Below, piece by piece: positions 24,722 through 35,212 of a stretch of DNA of 64,000 nucleotides. Position 1 is the first letter of the stretch. Every line of letters begins with the position of its first letter. Under the pieces are notes generated by a model. It saw only the letters and a list, made by a program, of their open reading frames with translations. It was not told the origin of the DNA and did no database searches. Source of the stretch: Polaromonas sp. (lineage in GTDB: Bacteria; Pseudomonadota; Gammaproteobacteria; Burkholderiales; Burkholderiaceae); NCBI GenBank assembly GCA_013823505.1, contig PNMH01000004.1:32501-96500 (forward strand). The letters are read 5' to 3'. The position numbers were made by a program, and so were the translations under genes.

Positions 24722-25471
24722 ATGACCGACTCATCACCCTCTTCAACGCGCCCCGTCTCCCTGCAGTCGCCCTGGCGCTGGCTGGCGCTGGGCTGGGCCG
24801 ACCTGCGGCGCAACCCGGTGCCCGGTCTGGTTCACGGGCTGCTGCTCACGGTTTTTGGCTGGCTGCTGCTGTGGGCTGCGCGTGACCAGTTCTGGCTGCT
24901 GGCCGGCGCCTTCTCGGGTTTCCTCATCGTCGCGCCCATCCTGGCCACCGGTCTCTACCAGGTCAGCCGCCAGCGCAGCGCCGGCCTGGCCGAAGTGGTG
25001 CAGCTTTGGCGCTCGGGCGACGGCCGTCTGGTGAAGTTCGGCCTGCTGCTGGGGCTGGCCGGCACGGGCTGGGTGCTCACCTCGGCCGGGCTGATCACGC
25101 TCTGGTCGCCCATGCCCATCCAGAAGCCGGTGGACTTCCTGCGCCACGTGGTGCTGGTGCGCGAAGTGGGCCTGTTCGAGGTCTGGCTGTTGCTCGGCGC
25201 ATTGTTGGCCGCCCCCGTGTTCGCCTCCACCGTGGTGGCTCTCCCCATGCTGGTGGACACCCGCACGTCGGTGCTGGAGGCGGTGACTGAGAGCTGGCGA
25301 GTCGTGGCCAGCCACCCCGGGCCGATGGTGTTGTGGGCGGTGGTGATCGCCCTGTTGGTCGGCATTGGCATGGTCACCGCCTTGGTCGGTCTGATCGTGC
25401 TGATCCCGCTGTTGGCGCACGCGAGCTGGCACGCCTACCGCGACCTGACCGCCCATCGATTGGGGCGCTGA
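24722..25471 (+). CDS. DUF2189 multi-pass membrane protein
   Basis: Seen: 249 residues with about six hydrophobic segments (VHGLLLTVFGWLLLWA, FWLLAGAFSGFLIVAPILATGLY, FGLLLGLAGTGWVLTSAGLI, VWLLLGALLAAPVFASTVVALPML, MVLWAVVIALLVGIGMVTALVGLIVLI). The blocks WLALGWADLRRNP, GFLIVAPILATGLYQVSR and PMLVDTRTSVLEAV are the DUF2189 pattern. Function unknown to me; in other proteobacteria the family is often described as cytochrome-c-oxidase-associated. The DUF2788 gene follows 3 bases later, so the pair is a small operon of membrane proteins. Confidence 0.8.
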   Translation: MTDSSPSSTRPVSLQSPWRWLALGWADLRRNPVPGLVHGLLLTVFGWLLLWAARDQFWLLAGAFSGFLIVAPILATGLYQVSRQRSAGLAEVVQLWRSGDGRLVKFGLLLGLAGTGWVLTSAGLITLWSPMPIQKPVDFLRHVVLVREVGLFEVWLLLGALLAAPVFASTVVALPMLVDTRTSVLEAVTESWRVVASHPGPMVLWAVVIALLVGIGMVTALVGLIVLIPLLAHASWHAYRDLTAHRLGR

Positions 25472-25474
25472 GCC

Positions 25475-25696
25475 ATGGGCAACACCCTGTTCGGATACAC
25501 CGAAGGCCAGATCGCCCAGTTCGGACTGACGTTTGGCGTCGGGGCCTTCATTCTCTACATGCTTTTCATCGTGTTCAACCTGGCACGCGAATCCAAGGCT
25601 GGCAAGTTCGGCACTTTCGTGCTGTTTCTGGTGCTCTCGTTCGGCATGCTGGGGTTTCTGGCCAAAAACCTCATTCAATGGGTGCTGGGTATTTGA
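25475..25696 (+). CDS. Small DUF2788 membrane protein
   Basis: Seen: 73 residues with two membrane segments (FGLTFGVGAFILYMLFIVFNLA and FGTFVLFLVLSFGMLGFLA), joined by a short positively charged loop RESKAGK. Length and layout match DUF2788, a small inner-membrane family of beta- and gammaproteobacteria with no assigned function. It starts 3 bases after the DUF2189 stop and ends about 30 bases before the promoter of the rimP operon. Confidence 0.78.
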   Translation: MGNTLFGYTEGQIAQFGLTFGVGAFILYMLFIVFNLARESKAGKFGTFVLFLVLSFGMLGFLAKNLIQWVLGI

Positions 25697-25726
25697 ACGG
25701 TGTTCAGCATTGAACTGCGGATTGGG

Positions 25727-25756
25727 TTGCCAATCGCCTGTTGCAGGCGTTACAAT
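25727..25756 (+). promoter_or_regulatory. sigma70 promoter of the rimP-nusA-infB operon
   Basis: TTGCCA (25727-25732), 18-base spacer, TACAAT (25751-25756). Expected start near 25763, giving a leader of about 115 bases before rimP. This is the best-formed promoter in the window and sits exactly where the conserved translation operon should start. Confidence 0.65.
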
Positions 25757-25771
25757 GCGAGCTTCACGACC

Positions 25772-25804
25772 AAATGGGCGGGTAACTACCGGCCCATTTT
25801 TTTT
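25772..25804 (+). terminator. Terminator hairpin in the rimP leader, probable attenuator
   Basis: AAATGGGC (25772-25779) pairs with GCCCATTT (25792-25799), with two further G-C pairs inside and a TAACTA loop, followed by an uninterrupted T8 (25797-25804). It lies between the promoter and rimP, so it would stop transcription after about 40 bases. A second hairpin, CCCTG (25821-25825) with CAGGG (25836-25840), follows. It could instead terminate readthrough from the DUF2788 gene, but that gene ends upstream of the promoter. Known: rimP-nusA leaders are sites of attenuation in some proteobacteria. Confidence 0.7.
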
Positions 25805-25877
25805 GGCCGAACGCTTTTGACCCTGGGGTAATCCACAGGGTTGATTCATTGGTCCACCCTGGGCAGACACCATCAGC

Positions 25878-26477
25878 ATGGCTTGGCAAGAGATCGTAGA
25901 GCAGACCGTCACTGGACTGGGTTTTGACCTGGTGGAGTTGGAGCGCTCGGGCAGTGGCCTGCTGAAGGTCACGATCGATCTGCCGTGGGAGGCGCCCGTT
26001 GCCGGGCAGCCCGTGCCGGTGGAGCGTTTTGTCACGGTCGAAGATTGCGAAAAAATCACGCGTCAGTTGCAATACCTGCTGGAAGTCGAGGGCCTGGAAT
26101 ACCGCCGCCTCGAAGTGGGTTCGCCGGGCATCGATCGGCCGCTCAAGCGTGAAATTGACTATGTGCGGTTTGAAGGTCACGTGATCGACCTCACCTTGAA
26201 GGCGCCGATCGGCGCCACCGGGACCGATGTGGCGGCAAACCGCAAGAAATTCAGGGGCACGCTGGAGCGTGCCGACGATGGTGTGCAGTGGCAGGTGGTC
26301 TGGAGCGATGCGCCCGAACCCAAGCCTGGTGCAAGGGTGAGCAAGAAGCGCGCGCCCGTGCCCATGCAGGCCATGACCTTTTCGCTGGACGACATCCAGC
26401 AGGCGCGCTTGGCGCCGATCGTGAATTTCAAGGGCCGACAGGCTCCTGGAGCCAACGCTTCAGACAGTGACGAATGA
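25878..26477 (+). CDS. rimP: Ribosome maturation factor RimP
   Basis: Seen: 199 residues. N-terminal domain: EQTVTGLGFDLVELE, LKVTIDLP, TVEDCEKITRQLQYLLE and LEVGSPGIDRPLK (about 80-92), the RimP hallmark. The C-terminal Sm-like domain spans about 100-180 and is longer than in E. coli (150 residues), with a basic insert PGARVSKKRAP. Known: RimP helps assemble the 30S head. First gene of rimP-nusA-infB-rbfA-truB, the order conserved in proteobacteria. Confidence 0.95.
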   Translation: MAWQEIVEQTVTGLGFDLVELERSGSGLLKVTIDLPWEAPVAGQPVPVERFVTVEDCEKITRQLQYLLEVEGLEYRRLEVGSPGIDRPLKREIDYVRFEGHVIDLTLKAPIGATGTDVAANRKKFRGTLERADDGVQWQVVWSDAPEPKPGARVSKKRAPVPMQAMTFSLDDIQQARLAPIVNFKGRQAPGANASDSDE

Positions 26478-26528
26478 GAGAAATCAAAGTGACCCAGGAC
26501 ATGCAATTCGGAAAGGTGGGCGAGTGAA

Positions 26529-28028
26529 ATGAACCGCGAAATGTTGATGCTGATCGATGCGATCTCGCGCGAAAAGAACGTCGAGCGCGACGTCGTGTTG
26601 GGCGCCGTGGAACTGGCGCTGGCCTCGGCCACCAAAAAACTCTACAAGGGCGACGTGGACATCCGCGTGGCCATGGACCCGGACACCGGCGCCTACGAAA
26701 CCTTCCGCCGCTGGTTGGTCGTGCCCGATGAGGCCGGCTTGCAGAACCCGGACGCCGAAGAGTTGCTCACCGATGCCCGCGACGAACTCGCCGACATCGA
26801 AGAGGGCGACTTCATCGAAAAGCCGGTGGAAAGCGTGCCGATCGGCCGCATTGGCGCCATGGCCGCCAAGCAGGTGATCCTGCAGAAGATCCGTGACGCC
26901 GAGCGCGAAATGCTGCTCAACGATTTCATGTCGCGCGGCGACAAGATCTTCGTCGGTACGGTCAAGCGGATGGACAAGGGCGACCTTATCGTCGAGAGCG
27001 GCCGGGTGGAAGGCCGCCTCAAGCGCGGCGAGATGATCCCGAAAGAGAACTTCCGCACCGGCGACCGCGTGCGCGCCATGATCATGGACGTGGACCTGAC
27101 GCTGCGCGGCGCACCCATCCTGCTGTCGCGCTCCGCGCCGTCCTTCATGATCGAACTGTTCCGCCAGGAAGTGCCCGAGATTGAACAAGGCCTGCTGGAG
27201 ATCAAGACCTGCGCCCGCGACCCAGGCTCGCGCGCCAAGATCGCCGTGCACACCAACGATCGACGCATCGACCCCATCGGCACCTGCGTCGGTGTGCGTG
27301 GATCGCGCGTCAACGGCGTGACCAACGAACTCGCCGGCGAGCGTGTGGACATCGTGTTGTGGTCGGAAGATCCCGCCCAGTTCGTCATTGGCGCGCTGGC
27401 CCCTGCCAACGTTGTCTCCATCGTGGTTGACGAAGAGCGCCACGCCATGGACGTGGTGGTTGACGAAGAAAACCTCGCCATCGCCATTGGCCGTGGTGGC
27501 CAGAACGTTCGCCTGGCGTCCGAGCTCACCGGCTGGCGCATCAACATCATGACGGCCGACGAGTCGGCCCAGAAGCAGGCCGAAGAGGCCGACGGCATCC
27601 GCAAGATCTTCATGGCCAAGCTCGACGTGGACCAGGAGATCGCCGACATCCTGATCGAAGAGGGCTTCACCAGCCTCGAAGAAGTGGCTTATGTGCCGCT
27701 GCAGGAAATGCTGGAGATCGAGTCTTTTGACGAAGACACGGTCAATGAGCTGCGCACCCGCGCCAAGGATGCCTTGCTGACCATGGAAATCGCTCGCGAA
27801 GAAAGCGTCGAAGAAGTTTCGCAAGACTTGCGCGACCTCGAAGGCGTGACCCCGGAGCTGATCGCCAAGCTGGCCGACGGCGGCATCCACACCCGCGACG
27901 AGTTGGCCGATCTGGCCACCGACGAGCTCACCGACATCACCGCACAGACGCCTGAAGAGGCCACCGCGCTGATCATGCTGGCACGCGCTCACTGGTTCAC
28001 CGGTGACGAAGCGCAATCCACGACCTGA
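26529..28028 (+). CDS. nusA: Transcription termination/antitermination factor NusA
   Basis: Seen: 499 residues. RNAP-binding N-terminal domain ([20 protein letters not shown]), S1 domain at about 135-200 ([20 protein letters not shown]), two KH domains at about 200-345 ([34 protein letters not shown]), and two C-terminal helix-hairpin-helix acidic repeats (about 360-495: [34 protein letters not shown]), which bind the alpha subunit and lambda N in E. coli. Known: modulates pausing, termination and coupling to translation. About 50 bases separate it from rimP, within the same operon. Confidence 0.97.
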   Translation: MNREMLMLIDAISREKNVERDVVLGAVELALASATKKLYKGDVDIRVAMDPDTGAYETFRRWLVVPDEAGLQNPDAEELLTDARDELADIEEGDFIEKPVESVPIGRIGAMAAKQVILQKIRDAEREMLLNDFMSRGDKIFVGTVKRMDKGDLIVESGRVEGRLKRGEMIPKENFRTGDRVRAMIMDVDLTLRGAPILLSRSAPSFMIELFRQEVPEIEQGLLEIKTCARDPGSRAKIAVHTNDRRIDPIGTCVGVRGSRVNGVTNELAGERVDIVLWSEDPAQFVIGALAPANVVSIVVDEERHAMDVVVDEENLAIAIGRGGQNVRLASELTGWRINIMTADESAQKQAEEADGIRKIFMAKLDVDQEIADILIEEGFTSLEEVAYVPLQEMLEIESFDEDTVNELRTRAKDALLTMEIAREESVEEVSQDLRDLEGVTPELIAKLADGGIHTRDELADLATDELTDITAQTPEEATALIMLARAHWFTGDEAQSTT

Positions 28029-28059
28029 CCAGCGGAGGCCCATCGGAGAATAGAGACCT

Positions 28060-30933
28060 ATGACAAGTACCACCGTCGCCGAACTGGCTGCCGAGCTGAA
28101 CAAGCCCACCACCGTCCTGCTGGAGCAACTCTCCGCAGCGGGCGTGCCCAAGTCGTCCGGGACCGATCCGGTCACCGAATCCGACAAGCAATCGTTGCTG
28201 GGCCATCTCAAGGCCAGCCACGGCACAGCCGGCGGCGAGCGCAAGAAGATCACCTTGGTGAAGAAATCGACCTCCGAGATCAAGCAGGCCGACTCCACCG
28301 GGCGCGCCCGCACGATCCAGGTGGAAGTGCGCAAGAAGCGCACCTTCATCAAGCGCGATGACGAAGTGGCCGTGCCCGAAGCGGCCGAAGAGCCTGTGGT
28401 GGCTGCGCCAGTGATCGACACCGAAGAACTGGCCCGCCGCGAGGAAGATGCACGACGCCAGGCCGAGCTGCTGCGCCGCCAGGAGGAAGAGTTCAACGAG
28501 AAGCGCCAAGCCCGCGAGGCAGAAGAAGCCCGTCAGGCGCAGGCCATCGTCGAGCAGGAACGTGCTGCCGCGGCCGCTGCCGATGCGGCCGAAGCCGCCG
28601 CCCGCGCTGCCGCCGAAGCCGCTTCGCCCGAAGGCATTGCTGAAGCCATTGCGGCCCGCACCGCCAAGGACGCCAAGGCCAAAACCGACACCCTGGAGCG
28701 GGATTCTGCGGCTCGGGTGATCGCAGACCGCAATGCCGAAAGCAAACGTGCCGACGACCTGCGTGCGCAGGATCTGGTCGAGCGCCGCCGCAAGGCTGAG
28801 GCCGAAGCCGCCAACATCCGCGCCATGATGTCGGCGCCTGCCAAGACGCTGGTGGCCAAGAAGCCCGAGCCGACCCCGGTGGTCGATCCGAAGGCCGGCA
28901 TCAAGGGCACGCTGCACAAGCCTGCCGGCACGCCCGGCAAGCCCGCCACGACCACTGGCGCAGCCACGGCTGGCGTGGCTGGGAAGAAAGAGATCAAGTC
29001 CGAGAACCTGTCTTCCACCTGGAAAGACGACGCGGCCAAGAAAAAAGAAATCAAGACGCGTGGCGACACCAGCGCAGGGCGCTCGACCAACTGGCGCGGA
29101 GGCCCGCGCGGTCGCCGCGACTCGCGCGATTCGCGCGACACCGGCGCCAGCAACTTCGTGGCGCCGACGGAAGTCAAGGTCATTGAAGTGCACGTGCCGG
29201 AGACCATCACGGTCGCCGAGCTCGCGCACAAGATGAGTCTGAAATCGTCCGAGGTCATCAAGCAGTTGATGAAGCTTGGCCAGATGGTGACCATCAACCA
29301 GCCGCTGGACCAGGACACCGCCATGATCGTGGTGGAAGAGCTGGGCCACAAGGCCGTGGTGGCTGCGCTGGATGATCCGGAAGCCTTTGCCGACGACGAG
29401 ACCTCGCAGCAGGAACATGAGTTGCTGCCCCGTGCACCTGTCGTCACTGTCATGGGCCACGTGGACCACGGCAAGACCTCGTTGCTGGACTACATCCGGC
29501 GCGCCAAAGTGGCCGCAGGCGAAGCTGGCGGCATCACGCAGCACATCGGGGCGTACCACGTCGAAACCGAGCGCGGCATGATTTCCTTCCTCGACACCCC
29601 AGGTCACGAGGCGTTCACCGCCATGCGTGCCCGCGGTGCCCAGGCCACCGACATCGTCATCCTTGTTTGCGCAGCCGACGACGGTGTGATGCCGCAGACC
29701 AAGGAAGCCATCAAACACGCCAAGGCGGCGGGTGTTCCCATCGTCGTGGCCCTGACCAAGATCGACAAGCCGGGCATCAACCTGGAAAAGGTCCGATCCG
29801 AGCTCGTGGCCGAAGAAGTCGTGCCTGAAGAGTTCGGTGGTGACGTGCCTTTTGTGGGCGTGTCTGCCAAGACCGGTGTCGGCATCGACGCGCTGCTGGA
29901 ACAGGTGCTGTTGCAAGCCGAAGTGCTGGAACTCAAGGCACCGGTGGATTCCATGGCCAAGGGCCTGGTGATCGAAGCCCGTCTGGACAAGGGTCGTGGT
30001 GCTGTGGCCACGGTGCTTGTGCAGAGCGGCACGCTCAAGACCGGCGACGTGGTGCTGGTGGGTCAAACCTCGGGCCGTGTGCGCGCCATGCTGGACGAGA
30101 ACGGCAAGCCGATCAAGTCGGCAGGCCCATCGATCCCGGTGGAGATCCAGGGTCTGTCGGAAGTGCCACAGGCCGGCGACGACTTCATGGTGATGACCGA
30201 CGAGCGCCGTGCGCGCGAAATCGCCACCTACCGTGCCGGCAAGTTCCGCAACACCAAGCTGGCCCGCCAGCAAGCCGCCAAGCTGGAGAACATGTTCTCC
30301 GACATGTCGGCCGGCGAAGTCAAGTTGCTGCCCATCATCGTCAAGTCCGATGTACAGGGTTCGCAGGAAGCGCTGGCCCAGTCGCTGCTCAAGCTCTCGA
30401 CCGACGAGGTCAAGGTGCAGCTGGTGTTTGCGGGCGTCGGTGGCATCAGCGAGTCCGACGTGAACCTGGCCATTGCCTCCAAGGCGGTGATCATCGGCTT
30501 CAACGTGCGCGCCGACGTGGGCGCACGCAAGCTGGCCGAAGGCAACGATGTGGACCTCCGTTACTACAACATCATTTACGACGCCGTCGATGAGTTGAAA
30601 GCGGCCATGTCGGGCATGCTGGCACCCGAGAAGCGCGAAGAGGTCATCGGTTCGGCCGAGATCCGCACGGTGTTCGTGGCCACCAAGATCGGCACGATTG
30701 CCGGTTGTATGGTCACGGCTGGCCAGGTCACCCGCAGCGCGCATTTCCGCCTGCTGCGCGACAACGTGGTCATCTACACCGGCGAGATCGACACCCTCAA
30801 GCGCCTCAAGGACGACGTGCGCGAAGTCAAAGAGGGCTTCGAGTGCGGTATCAAGCTGAAGAACTACAACGACATCAAAGAAGGCGACCAGCTCGAATTC
30901 TTCGAGGTCAAGGAAGTGGCGCGCACGCTGTAA
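28060..30933 (+). CDS. infB: Translation initiation factor IF-2
   Basis: Seen: 957 residues. Two IF2_N domains (about 1-55 and 375-425), separated by a long charged Ala/Glu/Arg-rich helical linker (about 110-260). The G domain starts with G1 GHVDHGKTS at about 466, then DTPGHEAF at about 512 and the fourth motif TKID at about 566, where Asn of the usual NKxD is Thr. C-terminal domains II-IV follow. Internal starts could produce shorter isoforms as in E. coli. Known: GTPase that recruits fMet-tRNA to the 30S and promotes subunit joining. It is the third gene of the rimP operon; rbfA begins 3 bases after its stop. Confidence 0.97.
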   Translation: MTSTTVAELAAELNKPTTVLLEQLSAAGVPKSSGTDPVTESDKQSLLGHLKASHGTAGGERKKITLVKKSTSEIKQADSTGRARTIQVEVRKKRTFIKRDDEVAVPEAAEEPVVAAPVIDTEELARREEDARRQAELLRRQEEEFNEKRQAREAEEARQAQAIVEQERAAAAAADAAEAAARAAAEAASPEGIAEAIAARTAKDAKAKTDTLERDSAARVIADRNAESKRADDLRAQDLVERRRKAEAEAANIRAMMSAPAKTLVAKKPEPTPVVDPKAGIKGTLHKPAGTPGKPATTTGAATAGVAGKKEIKSENLSSTWKDDAAKKKEIKTRGDTSAGRSTNWRGGPRGRRDSRDSRDTGASNFVAPTEVKVIEVHVPETITVAELAHKMSLKSSEVIKQLMKLGQMVTINQPLDQDTAMIVVEELGHKAVVAALDDPEAFADDETSQQEHELLPRAPVVTVMGHVDHGKTSLLDYIRRAKVAAGEAGGITQHIGAYHVETERGMISFLDTPGHEAFTAMRARGAQATDIVILVCAADDGVMPQTKEAIKHAKAAGVPIVVALTKIDKPGINLEKVRSELVAEEVVPEEFGGDVPFVGVSAKTGVGIDALLEQVLLQAEVLELKAPVDSMAKGLVIEARLDKGRGAVATVLVQSGTLKTGDVVLVGQTSGRVRAMLDENGKPIKSAGPSIPVEIQGLSEVPQAGDDFMVMTDERRAREIATYRAGKFRNTKLARQQAAKLENMFSDMSAGEVKLLPIIVKSDVQGSQEALAQSLLKLSTDEVKVQLVFAGVGGISESDVNLAIASKAVIIGFNVRADVGARKLAEGNDVDLRYYNIIYDAVDELKAAMSGMLAPEKREEVIGSAEIRTVFVATKIGTIAGCMVTAGQVTRSAHFRLLRDNVVIYTGEIDTLKRLKDDVREVKEGFECGIKLKNYNDIKEGDQLEFFEVKEVARTL

Positions 30934-30936
30934 ACC

Positions 30937-31308
30937 ATGCCTCGCAAAGCTTCATCCGTTCCCAACCGCGGTTTCCGCGTGGCCGACCAGATCCAGCGGG
31001 ATCTGGCCGAGCTGATCGCGCGCGAGTTGAAAGACCGGCGGGTGGGCATGGTCACGATCAACGCGGTCGAGGTCACGCCCGATTACGCGCACGCCAAGGT
31101 CTTCTTCAGCTTGCTCACAGGTGATCCTGCGGAAACGCTGGAAGGTCTCAACGCTGCGGCGGGTTTCCTGCGCAGCGGCCTGTTCAAGCGCCTGCACATC
31201 CACACCGTGCCCACACTGCACTTCGTGTTCGACCGCACCACCGAGCGTGCAGCCGACATGAACGCCTTGATTTCCAAGGCGGTTTCCTCTCGTTCAAAGG
31301 AAGAGTGA
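30937..31308 (+). CDS. rbfA: 30S ribosome-binding factor RbfA
   Basis: Seen: 123 residues, a KH-like fold: [24 protein letters not shown] (about 7-30), [26 protein letters not shown], and [23 protein letters not shown]. These are standard RbfA blocks at standard length. Known: needed for 16S 5'-end maturation and cold adaptation. Its stop overlaps an in-frame GTG of truB (31305-31308), and the truB ribosome-binding site lies inside its last codons. Confidence 0.95.
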   Translation: MPRKASSVPNRGFRVADQIQRDLAELIARELKDRRVGMVTINAVEVTPDYAHAKVFFSLLTGDPAETLEGLNAAAGFLRSGLFKRLHIHTVPTLHFVFDRTTERAADMNALISKAVSSRSKEE

Positions 31309-31310
31309 AG

Positions 31311-32300
31311 ATGCACGCGCCACGCACGAGGGTGCAACGGCGCCCTGTGCATGGGGTGCTGTTGCTCGACAAACCGCTGGGTCTCTCCAGCAACCAGGCC
31401 TTGCAAAAGGCCAAGTGGTTGCTTCGCGCCGAAAAGGCGGGCCACACCGGCACGCTGGATCCTTTGGCCAGCGGTGTGTTGCCGCTGTGCTTTGGTGCCG
31501 CCACCAAATTCAGCCAGATCCACCTGGACGCTGACAAGACCTACGAGACCGTGGTTCGCCTGGGCGTGAAAACCAGCACCGGCGACGCCGAGGGCGAGGT
31601 GATCCAGACCCGCGATGTGGATTGCACACCTGGACAGGTGGTCGAGGTGCTGGACCGTTTCATGGGGCCGATCGCCCAGGTGCCTCCTATGCACAGTGCG
31701 TTGAAGAGGGACGGCAAACCACTTTACGAATACGCCCGCCAGGGTGAGACGGTGGAGCGCGAGGCGCGCCACGTGATCATTCACGACCTGGACCTGCTGG
31801 ACATGCAGCTGCAAGGTGACACACCGTTTCTGCGCCTGCGCGTGCGTTGCAGCAAGGGCACATACATCCGAACGCTGGGTGAAGACATTGCCGAGGCCTT
31901 GGGTTGTGGCGGCCACTTGAGCATGCTGCGCCGAATCGAGACCGGTCCCTTCGAGGCATCGCAGTGCATCACGCTCGACGCACTCGAAGCGCTGGACGAG
32001 CACGAGCGCATGGCGTTGTTGTTGCCCGTACAAAGCTTGCTGGGCGGACATGAGTCCGTCACGCTGGAAGCCGAGGATGCGGGGCGCTTCCTCAGTGGCG
32101 TACGCCGCCGCGGCGCCTGGCCAGACCTGGAACGCGTGGCCGTGTTCGGCCCGTTGCCTGCGGTCGATGAACCGTTCTCACATGAAGCCGTGCTGCTGGG
32201 CAGCGCGCACACCCAAGCGGGTGAACTGATCCCGGGGCGGCTGCTGAGCCCCATCGAAATACAGCAAATCCTGGAAACCTCACCGGAACTCGCATCATGA
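31311..32300 (+). CDS. truB: tRNA pseudouridine(55) synthase TruB
   Basis: Seen: 329 residues from ATG 31311; a GTG at 31305 (overlapping the rbfA stop) would add two residues, but AGGAAG at 31298-31303 spaces better to the [26 protein letters not shown], the catalytic block [18 protein letters not shown] with the nucleophilic Asp in [16 protein letters not shown] and [14 protein letters not shown] are all TruB motifs. Known: makes pseudouridine 55 in the T-loop of tRNAs and acts as a tRNA chaperone. The C-terminus (about 245-320) is the PUA-like extension. typA starts within its last codons. Confidence 0.95.
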   Translation: MHAPRTRVQRRPVHGVLLLDKPLGLSSNQALQKAKWLLRAEKAGHTGTLDPLASGVLPLCFGAATKFSQIHLDADKTYETVVRLGVKTSTGDAEGEVIQTRDVDCTPGQVVEVLDRFMGPIAQVPPMHSALKRDGKPLYEYARQGETVEREARHVIIHDLDLLDMQLQGDTPFLRLRVRCSKGTYIRTLGEDIAEALGCGGHLSMLRRIETGPFEASQCITLDALEALDEHERMALLLPVQSLLGGHESVTLEAEDAGRFLSGVRRRGAWPDLERVAVFGPLPAVDEPFSHEAVLLGSAHTQAGELIPGRLLSPIEIQQILETSPELAS

Positions 32301-34120
32301 GCAAACAAATCCGCAACATCGCCATCATTGCCCACGTTGACCATGGCAAAACCACCATGGTTGACCAGCTGCTTCGCCAGTCGGGCACCTTCGCCGAGCA
32401 CGAGAAAATCGTCGACACGGTGATGGACAACAACGCCATCGAACGCGAGCGGGGCATCACCATCCTGGCCAAGAACTGCGCCGTGAGCTGGGAAGGCACG
32501 CACATCAACATCGTCGACACCCCCGGCCACGCGGACTTCGGTGGTGAAGTCGAGCGTGCGCTGTCCATGGTGGACGGTGTGGTGCTGCTGATTGACGCGC
32601 AGGAAGGCCCGATGCCGCAGACGCGCTTTGTGACCAAGAAAGCGCTGGCCCTGGGCCTGAAGCCCATCGTGGTGGTGAACAAGGTCGACAAGCCAGGCGC
32701 ACGCCCCGACGCCGTGATCAACGCTGCGTTTGATCTGTTCGACAAGCTGGGCGCCAACGACGAGCAGCTGGACTTCCCCGTGGTGTACGCATCCGGCATC
32801 AACGGCTGGACTTCGCTGGTCGAAGGCGCGCCGGGCGAGCAGTGGGGCCCTGACATGTCGGCCCTGTTCAACACCGTGCTCAAGCACGTGAAGCCGCAGG
32901 ACGGTGACCCGGCAGCGCCGCTGCAGCTGCAGGTTTCCGCGCTGGACTTCTCCACCTTCGTCGGCCGCATCGGCGTGGGCCGCATCAGCCAGGGCACGAT
33001 CAAGCCCAACATGGACGTGGTGGTGATGGAGGGGGTGGACGGCAAGGTCGTCAAGGGCCGTGTCAACCAGGTTCTGAAGTTCCAGGGCCTGGACCGCGTG
33101 CAGGTGACCGAAGCTGGCCCGGGCGACATCGTCCTGATCAACGGCATTCCCGACATCGGTATTGGCGTGACCGTGACCGATCCGCTGACGCCGGCTCCGC
33201 TGCCCATGCTGAAGATCGACGAGCCGACGCTGACCATGAACTTCTGCGTGAACACCAGCCCGCTGGCTGGCCGCGAAGGCAAGTACGTGACCAGCCGCCA
33301 GATCTGGGACCGCCTGCAGAAGGAACTGCAGCACAACGTGGCCCTGCGCGTGAAGGAAACCGACGAAGACGGCATCTTCGAAGTGATGGGCCGCGGTGAA
33401 CTGCACCTGACGATCCTGCTGGAGAACATGCGCCGCGAAGGCTACGAACTTGCGGTGTCCAAGCCGCGCGTCGTCTTCCGCGACATCGACGGCGTGCGCC
33501 ACGAGCCCATCGAGATGGTGACGGCCGACATCGAAGAGCAGCACCAGGGCGGTGTGATGCAGGCCCTTGGCGAGCGCAAAGGCGAACTGGCGAACATGGA
33601 GCCCGATGGCCGTGGCCGCGTGCGCCTGGAGTACCGCATTCCAGCGCGTGGCCTGATTGGTTTCACCAACGAATTCCTGAACCTGACGCGCGGCTCCGGC
33701 CTGATCGCCAACATCTTCGACGGCTACGAGCCGCACAAGGGCGACATCGCCAGCCGCAAGAACGGCGTGCTCATCTCCATGGACGATGGTGAAATCTTCA
33801 CCTACGCCCTGGGCAAGCTCGACGACCGCGGCCGCATGTTTGTGCGCGCCGGCGACCCGGTGTACGAAGGCATGATTGTGGGTATCCACAACCGCGACAA
33901 CGACCTGATCGTCAACGCCACCCGAACCAAGCAGCTCACCAACTTCCGCGTCAGCGGCAAGGAAGACGCGATCAAGATCACGCCACCGGTCGACCTCAAC
34001 CTCGAGTACGGCGTGGAATTCATTGAAGACGACGAGCTGGTCGAAATCACGCCCAAGAGCGTGCGCCTGCGCAAGCGCTTCCTGAAGGAAAGCGACCGCA
34101 AGCGCGCAGCGAAGAGCTGA
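32297..34120 (+). CDS. typA: Translational GTPase TypA/BipA
   Basis: Seen: 607 residues. G domain: [19 protein letters not shown] (about 12-30), [45 protein letters not shown]. Later domains carry [22 protein letters not shown] and [11 protein letters not shown], followed by the BipA-specific C-terminal domain. Known: an EF-G-like ribosome-associated GTPase in ribosome biogenesis at low temperature and stress. It overlaps truB by 4 bases (ATGA), extending the rimP operon to six coupled genes; typA in this position is less common than the core order and suits its role in ribosome assembly. Confidence 0.95.
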   Translation: MSKQIRNIAIIAHVDHGKTTMVDQLLRQSGTFAEHEKIVDTVMDNNAIERERGITILAKNCAVSWEGTHINIVDTPGHADFGGEVERALSMVDGVVLLIDAQEGPMPQTRFVTKKALALGLKPIVVVNKVDKPGARPDAVINAAFDLFDKLGANDEQLDFPVVYASGINGWTSLVEGAPGEQWGPDMSALFNTVLKHVKPQDGDPAAPLQLQVSALDFSTFVGRIGVGRISQGTIKPNMDVVVMEGVDGKVVKGRVNQVLKFQGLDRVQVTEAGPGDIVLINGIPDIGIGVTVTDPLTPAPLPMLKIDEPTLTMNFCVNTSPLAGREGKYVTSRQIWDRLQKELQHNVALRVKETDEDGIFEVMGRGELHLTILLENMRREGYELAVSKPRVVFRDIDGVRHEPIEMVTADIEEQHQGGVMQALGERKGELANMEPDGRGRVRLEYRIPARGLIGFTNEFLNLTRGSGLIANIFDGYEPHKGDIASRKNGVLISMDDGEIFTYALGKLDDRGRMFVRAGDPVYEGMIVGIHNRDNDLIVNATRTKQLTNFRVSGKEDAIKITPPVDLNLEYGVEFIEDDELVEITPKSVRLRKRFLKESDRKRAAKS

Positions 34121-34170
34121 TCCGGGCGGGCCGCGGTTCTGTGCTGCGGCTGCTGCGACCTGAACTGGCC

Positions 34171-35190
34171 ATGCCTTTTCAAGCCCTGAACCGCCTGACG
34201 CACACCCAGGCGGTTTTTCTCATGCTGGCGGTCACGCTCATGTGGTCGATCGCTGGCGTGGTGTCGCGCCAGCTCGAATCGGCAGCGCGGTTCGAGGTCA
34301 CGTTCTGGCGCAGCGCCTTCACCGCCCTGTCCTTGCTGGTCATCCTGCCCATCTGGCGACAGGTGGATCGCAGCCAGGGGCGGCTTGACGAGCGCCTTTC
34401 GAGTTCCACGCTGCGAGGCTGGCTCAAGCGCCATTGGGGCCTGATTCCCGAATCGTCGGCGTTCTGGATCTCGGGCGTGTGCTGGTCGGTGATGTTCACC
34501 GCCTTCATGCTGGCCCTGACCTTCACCAGCGTGGCGAACGTGCTGATCATCATGTCGATCGGTCCGCTGCTCACCGCATTGGTGGCGCGCATCTTCATCG
34601 GCCAAAAGCTGGCTACGCGCACCTGGCTGGCCATCCTTGCGGCCGGCGCCGGCATTGCCTACATGTATGGCAGCCAGTTCTTGCAGGCACTCACCCGGCC
34701 CGAGATCGACACGGGCGGCCTGCTGATAGGGTCACTCACCGCCTTGTGCGTGCCCATCGCCGGCGCCATCAACTGGACCGTCGTGCAGCGCAGCCAGACC
34801 CATGGCGAAAAGATCGACCTCGTGCCTTCCGTGCTGCTCGGTGCCGTGATTTCCTCGCTGCTCACGCTGCCGTTCGCGCTCCCCTTTGCGGCCACCGCGA
34901 ACGATGTCGCCTGGCTGGCCATGCTGGGTCTGGTGCAACTGGCGATTCCCTGCGCGTTGTCGGTGGTGTGCGCGCGCGTGCTCAAGGCGCCAGAAGTGTC
35001 GCTGCTGGCCCTGCTCGAGGTGATCTTCGGCATCCTGCTCGCCTGGATCTGGGCCAACGAAGTCCCGGGAACCGAAGTGCTGCGTGGTGGCAGCCTGGTG
35101 ATCGGTGCCCTGGTGATCAACGAGCTGCTGGGCTGGCGTTCCCGTGCGGGTTCGCCGCGCATCCATACCGTCGATCAGCGCCCACAATGA
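34171..35190 (+). CDS. EamA/DMT-family membrane transporter
   Basis: Seen: 339 residues from ATG 34171; the frame also opens at GTG 34141 with ten extra residues, but MPFQALNRLTHTQAVFLML is the more natural start. About ten membrane segments in two EamA repeats: AVFLMLAVTLMWSIAGVVSRQ with FEVTFWRSAF in the first, and GLLIGSLTALCVPIAGAINWTV with APEVSLLALLEVIFGILLAW in the second. Known: the drug/metabolite transporter superfamily usually exports metabolites; substrate unknown. A longer than usual cytoplasmic loop (RSQGRLDERLSSSTLRGWLKRHWG) sits in the first repeat. Confidence 0.85.
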   Translation: MPFQALNRLTHTQAVFLMLAVTLMWSIAGVVSRQLESAARFEVTFWRSAFTALSLLVILPIWRQVDRSQGRLDERLSSSTLRGWLKRHWGLIPESSAFWISGVCWSVMFTAFMLALTFTSVANVLIIMSIGPLLTALVARIFIGQKLATRTWLAILAAGAGIAYMYGSQFLQALTRPEIDTGGLLIGSLTALCVPIAGAINWTVVQRSQTHGEKIDLVPSVLLGAVISSLLTLPFALPFAATANDVAWLAMLGLVQLAIPCALSVVCARVLKAPEVSLLALLEVIFGILLAWIWANEVPGTEVLRGGSLVIGALVINELLGWRSRAGSPRIHTVDQRPQ

Positions 35191-35212
35191 ACCTTCTTCC
35201 GGAAGAACAACG

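Noticed and set aside
27997..30744. 915-codon leftward open frame opposite infB
   Set aside because: Low-complexity His/Gly/Leu-rich shadow of the IF-2 gene, no domain, no ribosome-binding site.
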